Of a stretch of DNA of 33,393 bases, positions 1 through 9,027 are shown piece after piece. Every line of letters begins with the position of its first letter. Position 1 is the first letter of the stretch. A program made the translations under genes and the position numbers. The notes below the pieces were generated by a model. It saw only the letters and a list, made by a program, of their open reading frames with translations, had not been told where the DNA came from and made no database searches. The stretch is from Planctomycetaceae bacterium (GTDB taxonomy: Bacteria > Planctomycetota > Planctomycetia > Pirellulales > Pirellulaceae). The stretch lies in contig RECD01000131.1 in assembly GCA_007694185.1 (NCBI GenBank), positions 1 through 33,393 of the forward strand, read 5' to 3'.

Positions 1-315
1 CCGGTTGTGACGGCGATTTGCGGTTGCTCTTGCGGCCAATATTAGGGCGGCGGCCCATAGGGCTAGGCCTAGGCCGATGGAGTATCGGGTCGCGGTCGCG
101 TTGGATACCGGTCGGCCATTGAACTCGATGCCGAAGATGCCGGTCTGCGTTGGTATCCAACCGAGTTCCTGATTGAGCAGCAGCAAACCGGGCAGGGCAA
201 CCGTAATTCCGACCAGCAGCAGGGCAGTGGAACCGATCCAGTAACGGCGTACCGCCCGCCGATTCGTCGCGACAGCCGTAATCGGGAAGTCCGACGGTTC
301 GTACGGGTTGGCCAT
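1..315 (-). CDS. small membrane protein, 3' end cut by window edge
   Basis: The frame is open from the ATG at 315 to the window edge without a stop, giving at least 105 residues. The protein starts MANPYEPSDF, then has a basic stretch (NRRAVRRYW, about residues 17-25) and a hydrophobic segment at about 27-45. A polar loop follows, then a second hydrophobic segment rich in A, L and G at about 82-98, and a basic end. This predicts two membrane helices. Short planctomycete proteins opening with M(A/S)NPYE are common in that phylum, which supports a real gene, but I recognise no function. It is divergent from the cytochrome gene at 833. Confidence 0.6.
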   Translation of the reverse strand, partial: MANPYEPSDFPITAVATNRRAVRRYWIGSTALLLVGITVALPGLLLLNQELGWIPTQTGIFGIEFNGRPVSNATATRYSIGLGLALWAAALILAARATANRRHNR

Positions 316-832
316 GGGCGCGACTGCGTTCAGGCGACAGGAGAATGAAATGTCACTCGGATTATTCCCTATTTTCGCCCGGTCGTGTTCGACGTGCTAT
401 CGACGATGCCGACCCCGTTTCGCGGTCGTCTCACGGAAATCGGTTGGTTTCGACAGGGAATTATGGGCTTGATGTCGATCGGGGAAGCGGTCGCACGGAC
501 CCAACTGGGCTGATTGCTTTTCGCTGGCGATCGGTCGCTGCCCCCCCCAACCGCGTCGAAATCGTTTTTTTGTCCGCCCTTCGCCGGTTGCGCTGCGCGA
601 CCCGGGCCTTGGCGCTGCAATCCGTGTAAGGCTGTGAATTTTTCATGTAGCAGGCACTGGCCCTGTGCCGTCAGCCGCCCGGTGTAATCTCTGCACAATC
701 TGTGCCAACAACGGCTGCGGCGAAAACGAAGTTTGCACAAAAATCGGATTCCTCTTGTCGCGGCGCCGGGGTGCTCGCTAGGGTGCTGGCTAGGTCGGTG
801 GGGATAGCCGAAGTACTCGTTGGGATGCACGG
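316..832. other. gene-free divergent region (517 bp)
   Basis: This separates the leftward membrane-protein gene from the rightward cytochrome gene, so promoters for both should lie here. A 94-codon frame at 345-629 (+) and antisense frames are open, but their translations are Arg/Ser-rich and unlike any protein. A short imperfect tandem repeat (12-bp units 770-781 and 782-793, one mismatch) is the only structure I see. I could not assign a convincing -35/-10 pair. Confidence 0.5.
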
Positions 833-3800
833 ATGATCGGGACGAATCGACCCGCAACGGACGCGTGGCGCGGTCGCCCTTCGCCTGGAGGGCAGGCGCT
901 GCGGATGTTCGCTTGCTTGATCGCCTGGTCGCTTGGCATCTGGTTCTCGACTTCTCATGGCCAGCCACCCCAAAACGCTTCGTCCGCAGGTTCTCAAACG
1001 GCTGAATCGGGCACCGTTTTCCGGTTGTCGGACGATTCTCTCGACGACGCACAGGCCGTTGCCGAATCGATCCCGGCACCGCGGCGTGAGCCAACTGGGT
1101 CGCCGAAAGCGGCTCGCCCGAAGTGGCAACCGACAGCCGATCCGCTGCCGGGCACCGCCGGCGGCGGCAAGTACCATGCGACGAACCCACGGGCGCTTCG
1201 TGAGATGATCGCGCGTCAGGCTGATGCGGCGGACCCTTGGGACACGGCCCGTAAGCTCGGGATCGCTGACAACGCGTCGTACCCGATCCCCGAGTCGTTG
1301 CGGCACGAGAATTGGTTGCGTCAATCGGCGGGGGACGCGGCGGCCAAGAGCACCAGTTGCATCCATTGCCACACCGATGTCGGCAACATGCACCCGCCCG
1401 GATCGGTCCATATCGGCTGCGTCGATTGCCACGGCGGCGATCCGCAAGCCTTCACGCTGAAAGGGGCCCACGTCGCGTCACGTTTCGGGCCGATCTACGC
1501 CGGCGGGGCGAACCCGGAACGGAGCTACACGCTGCTGAATCATGAGGCTCCCGAATACGTCCGGTTCATGAACCCGGGTGACCTGCGAGTCGCTCACATC
1601 GCTTGCGGCCAGTGTCACCCGAACGAGGTGTTGCAGCTTCGCAAGAGCATGATGACGCATGGCGCGATGCTGTGGGGGGCCGCCTTGTACAACAACGGCG
1701 CCAGCCCTTCGAAGTGGTCGAAATACGGCGAATCGTATTCGATGCATGGCAATCCACAGCGATTGCAGACCGTGCCGCCGCCGACGCCTGAGGAGACCCG
1801 CACGAAGGGAATCTTGCCGTATCTCGACCCGTTGCCGCCGTATCAAGTCAGCCAACCCGGCAACGTGCTGCGGATCTTCGAACGCGGCGGACGTTTCTTT
1901 CCCGAAGTCGGCATCCCGGAACGTTTGGAAGAACCGGGGCGGCCTCGTCAACGGTTGGGCGTCCGCGGGTTGGGGACCGACAACCGCACCGATCCGGTCT
2001 TCATCGGCCTGCAAAAAACGCGGTTGCTCGACCCGACTCTTAATTTCCTCGGGACCAACGACCATCCCGGCGATTATCGCAGCAGCGGTTGCAGCGCCTG
2101 TCACGTGTTGTACGCGAACGACCGCAGCCCGATCGCCAGTGGCTTCATCGCCAAATACGGGAACCGCGGCAAGGCGGCGGCGGAAACGGATGACTGGGTT
2201 CAGGCGGTCGACCCGATGATCCCCAAGGACCAATCGGGGCACCCGATCCAGCACAAGTTCGAATTGCGGATGCCGACCAGCCAGTGCATGGTCTGCCACG
2301 TTCACCCCGGCACGAACGTACTCAATACCTATCTCGGTTACATGTGGTGGGATAACGAGACCGATGGCGAATTCATGTACCCGGCGAAGCAGCGTGAGCT
2401 GACGTCCGAAGAATACGTGCGGCTGACTTCGCGAAACCCAGAAGAGGCGGCCGCTCGCGGGTTGTGGTCCGATCCCGAGTTCCTGGCCAACCTGACGGAT
2501 CTGAACCCGCACCTGCGGCATACTCAATTCGCTGATTTCCATGGCCACGGCTGGGTTTACCGGGCTGTATTTAAGAAAGACCGCGCGGGCCAGTTGCTCG
2601 ATTGGCGAGGCGAAGTCGTGCAGTCACCTCAGACGGAGGATTTGGTCAAGGCGGTCGAACCGCCGACGCCGGAAGAGCAGGCTGTCGGCAAAGAACGCGA
2701 CGGCGTCCCGGTCCATCTGATGGACATCCACATGGAACGGGGGATGCACTGCGTCGATTGTCACTTCTATCAGGATGGCCATGGCGACACGAAGCTGTAT
2801 GGCGAAGTCCGGGCGGCGATCGAAATCCAGTGCGTCGATTGCCACGGGACGGCGAGCCGCACTTTGCCGGAAATGCTCGACGCGCAAATCGCGGCCGGCG
2901 AATCGCCTCGGTTGCCGACCAGCGGTCCTGCGGCGGCACCCGGCGGCACCAATCTGCTGGCGCTGCGGACGGCCTTCGGAAAGCCGCGTTTCGAGGTGAT
3001 CCGGCGGCCGGGTGGCAAAACGAAGCTGATCCAGCGGTCCAACGTCGAACCCGATTTGACTTGGGAAGTGGCCCAAACCGCCGACACGATCCGGCCGGGC
3101 TCGGATCATTACAACCCCCGCAGTCATGCGGCGAAGACGTCGCGGTTGGGAGCGGACGGGCGGATCGTTTGGGGCGGGACGTCCGAAGCTGACGTGCAGG
3201 CTTGTGCCCACCGGGACGAAAACATGTCCTGCATCGCTTGCCACAGCAGTTGGAACCCGAGCTGTTTCGGTTGCCATTTGCCGCAACGGGCCAACATCAA
3301 GTCGCCGGAACTGCACAACCTCGGCGACGTGACTCGCAACCGCACCTCTTATAACTTCCAAACGTTGCGTGACGACATCTACATGTTGGCGCGGGACGGC
3401 AACGTGACCGGCAATAAGATCGGCCCGGCGCGGTCGAGTTGCGCGATCCACGTCAGCAGCTTCAACAACAACCGCGAATCGATTTACGCGCAGCAGCAGA
3501 CCGTGTCGTCCGACGGGCTGTCCGGGATCGCCTTCAGCACCAACGTCCCACACACCGTCCGTGGCGGCACGGGCTGGGATCGCGAATCGGATCACAGCCT
3601 ACCGGGCGTTCGCGAAACGAAGTCGTGTACCGATTGCCACCCGTCGGCCGGCGGTGACAACAACGCGATCATGGCGCAACTGGTGATGCAGGGGACCGGC
3701 TTCACGAACTTCATCGGCAAGTATTGCTACGTCGCCGCCGGCGAACATGGCTTCGAAGCGGTCGTGGTGACCGAATCGAGTGAACCGCAAGCGGTGATCG

Positions 3801-5134
3801 GCAGCAGCTTGCACCAAATCGCTTACCCGGACAATTTCCGGCACCATGTCGAGGCTGAGCGAAAGTTAGAACACAGCCACGAGCATCCTGGCCGCGACAT
3901 TCTGGAAACGATCCTGCCGCGATACCGCAAACCGGAAGTGCTCGACCTGCAACACCGCGGCGAGTACCTCTACGCGGCTTGCGGCGAAGGCGGCTTGCGG
4001 GTGTTCGACATCGCCTTCATCGACCACAAGGCTTTTAGCGAACGGATCACCACGGCGCCGGTATCGCCGCTGGGGCAGCGGCTTTATGTCCGCACGAAGT
4101 ACGCGCAAGCCGTCGCGGCGCCGACGACGATCGTCCCCGATCCGACCCGCCAGCAATTACCGGAGAACGAAGAACCGGCGATCCACCCGCTCTACGCCTA
4201 CTTGTACGTCGCCGACAAGTACGAAGGCTTGGTCTTGGTCGGTGCCGGCACGCTGTTGGATGGAAATCCGCTGAACAACTTCCTCGAGCGGGCTTTGACC
4301 TTCAACCCCGGCGGGCTGCTCAACGGGGCTCGGGGAATCCATTTTCACGGCACCTTCGCCTACGTCGTCTGCGACGCGGGGTTGGTCGTGGTCGATTTCT
4401 CCACGCCGCTCGAACCAAAGATCACCGCAGTGGTCGGCGAACCGACGCTCCATCACGCCCACGCGGTCTCGACTCAGTTCCGTTACGCCTTCGTCACCGA
4501 CGATAGGGGCGTCACCGTGCTCGACATTTCTGACCCGGCCCAGCCACATCCGGTGCATCATGTCGAAGTCGAAGACGCTCACGGGATCTACTTGGCACGG
4601 ACTTACGCCTACGTCGCGGCCGGCAAGCAGGGGTTGGTGGTGCTCGACATCTCGCGTCCCGAATCGGCGTCGGTCGACCAAATCTACAGCGCCGGTGGCA
4701 AGATCAATGACGCCCACGACGTGCAGTTGGGGATCACCAACGTCAGCCAATTCGCTTACGTGGCGGACGGCAAGAACGGTTTGCGGGTGATCCAGTTGAC
4801 CGGGCCCGAAGTCGTCGGCAACGACGGGTTCTCGCCGAGGCCGGCTCCGTTCCTGGTCGCGACCTACCCGATTCCCAAGGATGGTCATGCGCTCGCGATC
4901 AGCCGCGGGATCGATCGCGACCGCGCGGTCGACGAATCGGGTAACCAGATCGCGGTCTTCAATCGGGTCGGCGCCCGGCCGCTGAACCCGACCGAGGTCA
5001 ACCGGATGCATCGCCGGCCGGACGGGACGACGTACGTCACGTCGGAGGACATTTTTGACCCGCGGATCTACGATGTCGCGCCGCCGGTGCGAGCCGCCGC
5101 GGCAGCGGAACGGGTCAAACCTAACAAGCGTTGA
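833..5134 (+). CDS. exported decaheme (10 CXXCH) cytochrome fused to an LVIVD-type beta-propeller
   Basis: The protein has 1433 residues. Ten CXXCH haem-attachment motifs have their first Cys at about residues 176, 196, 258, 420, 485, 640, 667, 800, 811 and 932. From about residue 965 to 1340 there are repeated blades of the form YAYVAxxxxGLxVxDIS, typical of LVIVD repeats (e.g. YVAAGKQGLVVLDIS). I kept the start at 833 because the hydrophobic signal core (LIAWSLGIWF) would have no positive n-region if translation began at the alternative ATG at 905; from 833 it has several Arg. The protein should be exported and carry haem c in the periplasm or on the surface. From the motifs I infer electron transfer with a propeller serving as docking or catalytic scaffold; the substrate is unknown. 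No cytochrome maturation or quinol oxidase genes lie next to it. Confidence 0.9.
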   Translation: MIGTNRPATDAWRGRPSPGGQALRMFACLIAWSLGIWFSTSHGQPPQNASSAGSQTAESGTVFRLSDDSLDDAQAVAESIPAPRREPTGSPKAARPKWQPTADPLPGTAGGGKYHATNPRALREMIARQADAADPWDTARKLGIADNASYPIPESLRHENWLRQSAGDAAAKSTSCIHCHTDVGNMHPPGSVHIGCVDCHGGDPQAFTLKGAHVASRFGPIYAGGANPERSYTLLNHEAPEYVRFMNPGDLRVAHIACGQCHPNEVLQLRKSMMTHGAMLWGAALYNNGASPSKWSKYGESYSMHGNPQRLQTVPPPTPEETRTKGILPYLDPLPPYQVSQPGNVLRIFERGGRFFPEVGIPERLEEPGRPRQRLGVRGLGTDNRTDPVFIGLQKTRLLDPTLNFLGTNDHPGDYRSSGCSACHVLYANDRSPIASGFIAKYGNRGKAAAETDDWVQAVDPMIPKDQSGHPIQHKFELRMPTSQCMVCHVHPGTNVLNTYLGYMWWDNETDGEFMYPAKQRELTSEEYVRLTSRNPEEAAARGLWSDPEFLANLTDLNPHLRHTQFADFHGHGWVYRAVFKKDRAGQLLDWRGEVVQSPQTEDLVKAVEPPTPEEQAVGKERDGVPVHLMDIHMERGMHCVDCHFYQDGHGDTKLYGEVRAAIEIQCVDCHGTASRTLPEMLDAQIAAGESPRLPTSGPAAAPGGTNLLALRTAFGKPRFEVIRRPGGKTKLIQRSNVEPDLTWEVAQTADTIRPGSDHYNPRSHAAKTSRLGADGRIVWGGTSEADVQACAHRDENMSCIACHSSWNPSCFGCHLPQRANIKSPELHNLGDVTRNRTSYNFQTLRDDIYMLARDGNVTGNKIGPARSSCAIHVSSFNNNRESIYAQQQTVSSDGLSGIAFSTNVPHTVRGGTGWDRESDHSLPGVRETKSCTDCHPSAGGDNNAIMAQLVMQGTGFTNFIGKYCYVAAGEHGFEAVVVTESSEPQAVIGSSLHQIAYPDNFRHHVEAERKLEHSHEHPGRDILETILPRYRKPEVLDLQHRGEYLYAACGEGGLRVFDIAFIDHKAFSERITTAPVSPLGQRLYVRTKYAQAVAAPTTIVPDPTRQQLPENEEPAIHPLYAYLYVADKYEGLVLVGAGTLLDGNPLNNFLERALTFNPGGLLNGARGIHFHGTFAYVVCDAGLVVVDFSTPLEPKITAVVGEPTLHHAHAVSTQFRYAFVTDDRGVTVLDISDPAQPHPVHHVEVEDAHGIYLARTYAYVAAGKQGLVVLDISRPESASVDQIYSAGGKINDAHDVQLGITNVSQFAYVADGKNGLRVIQLTGPEVVGNDGFSPRPAPFLVATYPIPKDGHALAISRGIDRDRAVDESGNQIAVFNRVGARPLNPTEVNRMHRRPDGTTYVTSEDIFDPRIYDVAPPVRAAAAAERVKPNKR

Positions 5135-5214
5135 GTCCGGCGAGCGGATTCGACAACGCGGCTCTCGGTATCCTTCACCGGGGTAAGCATCTCCGCATGA
5201 ATCATTCGGCAAAA

Positions 5215-5274
5215 TCAGCCGGCACGCGCTAGCGTCCGGTTACCGGAAACCGGACGCTAGCGCGTGCCGGCTGA
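5215..5274. repeat. 27-bp perfect inverted repeat with 6-nt loop (REP-like hairpin)
   Basis: The left arm 5215-5241 is the exact reverse complement of the right arm 5248-5274; the loop 5242-5247 is ACCGGA. Each arm contains CGCGCTAGCGTCCGG, and its core GCTAGC is itself a palindrome. It lies 80 bp after the cytochrome stop and 86 bp before the kinase start. There is no T-run on either side, so it is not a classic intrinsic terminator on either strand, though it could stop or stabilise the cytochrome mRNA 3' end. It looks like a dispersed intergenic palindrome, a class I associate with planctomycete genomes; this copy number is not visible here. Confidence 0.85.
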
Positions 5275-5360
5275 TAGTGATATCATCAAAGACTCATGCC
5301 GACCCGCTTACAATGGTTCGATGGCGCGATCGTGTGTTGTCGATAAAAGGGAGATTGCGA

Positions 5361-8093
5361 ATGTTTCGACCGGGATTCGAGTTTGCTCCCGATTACCGGC
5401 TCGATCTGTTTCTGGGGCGCGGCCAGTTCGGCCAGGTCTGGCGGACGTCTGCGCCCGGCGGCGTCCTGATGGCGGTCAAGTTCGTCGATCTCGGTGACGG
5501 CCAGTGGCAGAAGGAATACGAGGGGATCCAGCGGATCAAGCAGATTCGGCACCCCAACCTGATGCCGATCACGGCGATCTGGCTGTTGGGGGCGGACGGC
5601 AAGCTGCTGGTCGAATCGACGTCGCAAGACCCGGATGCCGGGACGATCGACGGGATCGTTGTCGACACGATGCAGATGGAAACGCCCACCGGCCAACCCG
5701 ATTGGTTGTCGCGGCACCAGGGGCGTGGCAAGGCGCGGTGGTTGGCGGTCGCGATGACGTTGGGAGGCAAAAGCCTGCTACAGCGGATGGAGGAATGCCA
5801 GCAGCAGGGGCACGACGGAATCCCGCCGAAGGAATTGCTCGGGCTGATGGACGAATCGGCCAAAGGTCTCGATTTTCTCAATTCGCAAACCCACGAATTC
5901 GGTGCCGATCTGGGGACGCTGCAACACTGCGACGTCAAGCCGGCCAACATCGTCCTGGTCGGCTCCTCCGCGGTCGTCTGCGATTTCGGATTGGCGCGGA
6001 TCATGTCGCGGGACCAAGTCACCGCGTCGCGGATCGCTGGGACTCCCGCCTACATGGCTCCCGAAACGATCGGCGGTAAACCGGCGCGGACCAGCGACCA
6101 GTATTCGCTCGCCGTGACCTATTATCACCTGCGGACCGGCGTGCTGCCGTTGAGCGACAACTCGTTGTGGGAAGTGCTCGACGCGCATCGGCTCGGAAAA
6201 TTGAATTTCGATCGGATCGACGAAGCCGAGCGGGAAGTTCTGCGGCGGGCGACGTCGCTGGATTGGGCCAGTCGGTATGAGTCGAGCGGCGAGTTGGTCG
6301 AAGCGTTGCGGGAAGCCTGGCGTTCGACCCAGCGTCCGGCGTTGCAATTGCCGCCCAGTTTGAATCGCGTCGGCGACGCGACGCTGCCGGCTTGGAAACG
6401 TCCTGCGGTGATCGGTTCGGCCGTCGGCGTCGCCCTGCTGGCACTGCTGTTGCTGGGACAGACTTTCGGTGGCAAAGAGACGCCCGCGAATGGCGATGGC
6501 GATGGCGATGTGACCGGCGTGACCAAAAGCGCGGGCCTGGGCGATCCGGAGTCGGGCGACCGGGGCAATCAGGCTGACAGCTCCCTGGCAGGCAATCCGG
6601 GCGAACCGTCGGACACGCAAGTTACCGCCAATTTGATTTGGAACCCGGAAGGTTGGCAGACGCTGCTTGAGCGTGGCGGTAGCGATCCCGCTGCGGTCGC
6701 GACGGAGTTCGTCGGTTGGATCGAAACTTTTCCGGGCTTGGCCAGCCCCTTTCCGATCGGCTTGTCGGGACATGCCCAAGATTTGGAACAAGCTTTCTGG
6801 GCGACAACGGCCGCCAGCGACAATCCGGATGCCGGCAGCGTCCTGTTGACCCGATCGCTCGACCCGCACGTCGTCCGCTTCCCACTCGATCAACTGACCC
6901 GGCTCGCCCACGCCTCATCGAGTACCCACGCCGGCCAGGGTTCGTCCGCGGCGGGCGAGTCTAAAACATCCGACGCGGTTGACGGAAACGGTCAGGTGGG
7001 GATGCGGATGCCGCCGCACGAACCGTTCACCTCCGCGATGACGCTCTCTCCCGATTCGCGTTTCGTCGCCACCGGCGGGCTCGACGGCCGGGTGCGGGTG
7101 TTGCCGATCGACGCCGAACCGGCGGCTGCTGCGGGCGACAACCGGTCGCTGGAGCTGGGCGATTTCGACATCGACCAAATCCTGTTCCATCCGACTCAGG
7201 ATTATTTGTTGGTCAGCGACGGTGCCGGCGGCATTCACTTGGTCAAGTCGCCGGGTGATGCCGGATTCGCTGCGGCAACCGAAGTCCGCTCGATTCTGCT
7301 ACCATTCCCGGTCATTCGGATGGCGGCGGATCGTTGGGGCGAGACGCTGGTACTGCTAGCCGATGACGGCCGTTTGCACACGATTTCGTGGCGTGATTGC
7401 GAGCGGTTTTTGTTGAGCGGCATGCCGCCTGAGCCGAAAGCCTTTTCGACCCCCGGATCGGCGATCCGTTCCTTCGTCGTTCATGAAATTCGCGCCGGAG
7501 AAAACGTGGTGCTGGCGTTCGATGAAGCGGGCGTGTGGAGCGAATACGCGTTGGCCGGCGGCGAATTACTCGGCCGCGCCCCGCTGCTCGACGGCCCGGT
7601 CTTGGCGTCCGACGCACGGCTGACCCCGGACGGCTGGGCGGTCTTTGCCGGCGGCGATTACGGCGCCCTGACGTTCAAACCGCCAGGCATGACGGCCGTC
7701 ATCCCGTTGATCGCTCACCGTGACGCCGTTTCCGACATCGCGATCTCGCCCGATGGCCGGTCGGTCGTCAGCGTCTCACGCGACGGGTGGGCGGCACTTC
7801 GCAAGCTCGACGACCTGCCGAATTTCCTTCCTTTCCGCGATCTCGCCGAAGGCCCTTTGACGCTCGTCCGTTGGTCGCCGTCAGGACGCTGGATCGTCAC
7901 CGGCGGCTACGGCGGCCGCTTGACCTTTTGGGACGCGCGGCATCTCGGTCTGCTGCTTCGTCGATTTCCGATGACCCAATTGCCGACACCAGACGCCCCG
8001 CCCGAAACGTCGCCTGCGGATGACCCGACGTCACCGGAAAAGCCGACCGGAGCGAGTCTGTCGGCGACCGCCTTTCCGCCCCTGCGATCGTGA
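5361..8093 (+). CDS. membrane Ser/Thr protein kinase with C-terminal WD40-like domain
   Basis: The protein has 910 residues from the ATG at 5361, chosen because AGGGAG sits 7 nt upstream; an upstream in-frame start at 5277 adds 28 residues that precede the kinase fold. Visible kinase motifs are the glycine loop GRGQFGQVW (19-27), the ATP lysine in MAVK (K40), the catalytic loop HCDVKPAN (D191, K193, N196), the DFG motif (D208) and the APE motif (E235). About 40 extra residues lie between strands 4 and 5 (86-125). A membrane helix follows at about 350-369, then a polar Gly/Asp/Asn linker. From about 558 to the end are WD40-like units such as LSPDSRFVATGGLDGRVRV and WSPSGRWIVTGGYGG. The kinase is probably cytoplasmic and the propeller extracytoplasmic, giving a receptor-kinase layout. 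The ligand and substrates are unknown. Confidence 0.92.
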   Translation: MFRPGFEFAPDYRLDLFLGRGQFGQVWRTSAPGGVLMAVKFVDLGDGQWQKEYEGIQRIKQIRHPNLMPITAIWLLGADGKLLVESTSQDPDAGTIDGIVVDTMQMETPTGQPDWLSRHQGRGKARWLAVAMTLGGKSLLQRMEECQQQGHDGIPPKELLGLMDESAKGLDFLNSQTHEFGADLGTLQHCDVKPANIVLVGSSAVVCDFGLARIMSRDQVTASRIAGTPAYMAPETIGGKPARTSDQYSLAVTYYHLRTGVLPLSDNSLWEVLDAHRLGKLNFDRIDEAEREVLRRATSLDWASRYESSGELVEALREAWRSTQRPALQLPPSLNRVGDATLPAWKRPAVIGSAVGVALLALLLLGQTFGGKETPANGDGDGDVTGVTKSAGLGDPESGDRGNQADSSLAGNPGEPSDTQVTANLIWNPEGWQTLLERGGSDPAAVATEFVGWIETFPGLASPFPIGLSGHAQDLEQAFWATTAASDNPDAGSVLLTRSLDPHVVRFPLDQLTRLAHASSSTHAGQGSSAAGESKTSDAVDGNGQVGMRMPPHEPFTSAMTLSPDSRFVATGGLDGRVRVLPIDAEPAAAAGDNRSLELGDFDIDQILFHPTQDYLLVSDGAGGIHLVKSPGDAGFAAATEVRSILLPFPVIRMAADRWGETLVLLADDGRLHTISWRDCERFLLSGMPPEPKAFSTPGSAIRSFVVHEIRAGENVVLAFDEAGVWSEYALAGGELLGRAPLLDGPVLASDARLTPDGWAVFAGGDYGALTFKPPGMTAVIPLIAHRDAVSDIAISPDGRSVVSVSRDGWAALRKLDDLPNFLPFRDLAEGPLTLVRWSPSGRWIVTGGYGGRLTFWDARHLGLLLRRFPMTQLPTPDAPPETSPADDPTSPEKPTGASLSATAFPPLRS

Positions 8094-8142
8094 TCGTGAT
8101 CGGTAGGTCACGAGCCGGCGGATTTCGCGGCGGCAAATGTCG

Positions 8143-9027
8143 TCAATGCTGCCGAATTTTCGGTGCGACCGCGTTCAAACCGTCGTCCAGCAGCGCTTCG
8201 ATGACCAGGTTTTCGTGCAGCTGATGAGGCAGCTCGATCAGCGGCGACAAGCTTGCGGCGTCACCGCCGGTCAGGAACAGACGGCGGTTGGACTCGCCGG
8301 AATCGTCATCGCCCGCGACCCGCCGATGCGTTTCCCGAACGAGCCCCACGATGGCGGCTGCCGTTCCCAACCAGACACCGGCATGGATCGCGGACAGGGT
8401 ATCGGTACCCGGGAGAACCCAATCCGACGCAAGCGGCGTGCTGGCGTGCTGGCCCGTTGCGTTGCCGACGTCCCCGAGGTCCAACGCCACGCCCAGGGCG
8501 TCGGTGCCTCGGCCGAGCGATTCCAGTTGCAGCGAAATGCCGGGCAGGATCGAGCCGCCCAGGAAGATGCCTTGCGGGTTGACGCAGTCGACCGTGATCG
8601 CCGATCCGGCGTCGACGACGGCCACCCAATAGCCGGGGGTCAACCGCGAAGCTCGCCAAGCCGCCAGCAGGCGGTCGATCCCGAGTCGGTCGGGATAGCG
8701 GACGCGGGTTTCCATCGGGCAGTCGTTGCCACGAATCAACCGCAAAGCGATCGCGTTGCCCTGTTGGTGCAGCTCCTTTCGCAAGTTCTCCAGCGCTTTC
8801 GCGTTGACACTGGCGACCCGCAGTTCTGCCGGCCGCCCGCGGCGGTGTTGATCGACCGCGTCGAGGAATTGCGAGACCCAGTTGGTGTCATCGATCGATA
8901 ACCGCCGGATGACGCGTCGCGAAGCATCGTCACTCGAATCGGCAGTCCACTTGATCGCCGTGTTGCCGATGTCGACCGCGATCAGACCCTCGCCACGCGG
9001 GCTCGTTTTACCGGCCGCCAAGTTCAA
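8143..9027 (-). CDS. coaX: type III pantothenate kinase
   Basis: The protein has 294 residues and should phosphorylate pantothenate in the first step of coenzyme A synthesis in the cytoplasm. Diagnostic motifs are the phosphate loop DIGNT (19-23), [14 protein letters not shown] (111-124), DAGSAITVD (139-147) and FLGGSILPG (155-163). The usual DAGTA is DAGSA here, a conservative change. The probable start is TTG at 9027, overlapping the obg stop (TTGA), which suggests translational coupling to obg. No ATG exists before the DIGNT motif, and the next in-frame alternative is another TTG two codons on. The protein is longer than the usual ~255 residues because of the N-terminal lead and insertions. 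It converges with the kinase gene, 49 bp away. Confidence 0.93.
   Translation of the reverse strand: MNLAAGKTSPRGEGLIAVDIGNTAIKWTADSSDDASRRVIRRLSIDDTNWVSQFLDAVDQHRRGRPAELRVASVNAKALENLRKELHQQGNAIALRLIRGNDCPMETRVRYPDRLGIDRLLAAWRASRLTPGYWVAVVDAGSAITVDCVNPQGIFLGGSILPGISLQLESLGRGTDALGVALDLGDVGNATGQHASTPLASDWVLPGTDTLSAIHAGVWLGTAAAIVGLVRETHRRVAGDDDSGESNRRLFLTGGDAASLSPLIELPHQLHENLVIEALLDDGLNAVAPKIRQH

Noticed and set aside
345-629. 94-codon frame between the first two genes
   Set aside because: It is Arg/Ser-rich, has no ribosome site, and its translation looks non-coding.
1478-5212. Long open frames antisense to the cytochrome gene (for example 1478-2548, 2624-3595 and 4157-5212)
   Set aside because: They mirror the GC3 bias of the real gene, are Arg/Val/Asp-rich with no motif, and lie opposite a gene with ten haem motifs.
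5215-5274. Classifying the 27-bp inverted repeat as an intrinsic terminator
   Set aside because: Neither side has a T-run, so I kept it as a repeat with possible termination or stabilising effect.
5778-6911. 377-codon antisense frame under the kinase gene
   Set aside because: It is fully contained opposite conserved kinase motifs, with a composition typical of a shadow frame.
8137-8901. 254-codon plus-strand frame across coaX
   Set aside because: It lies opposite the conserved coaX motifs and resembles no protein.
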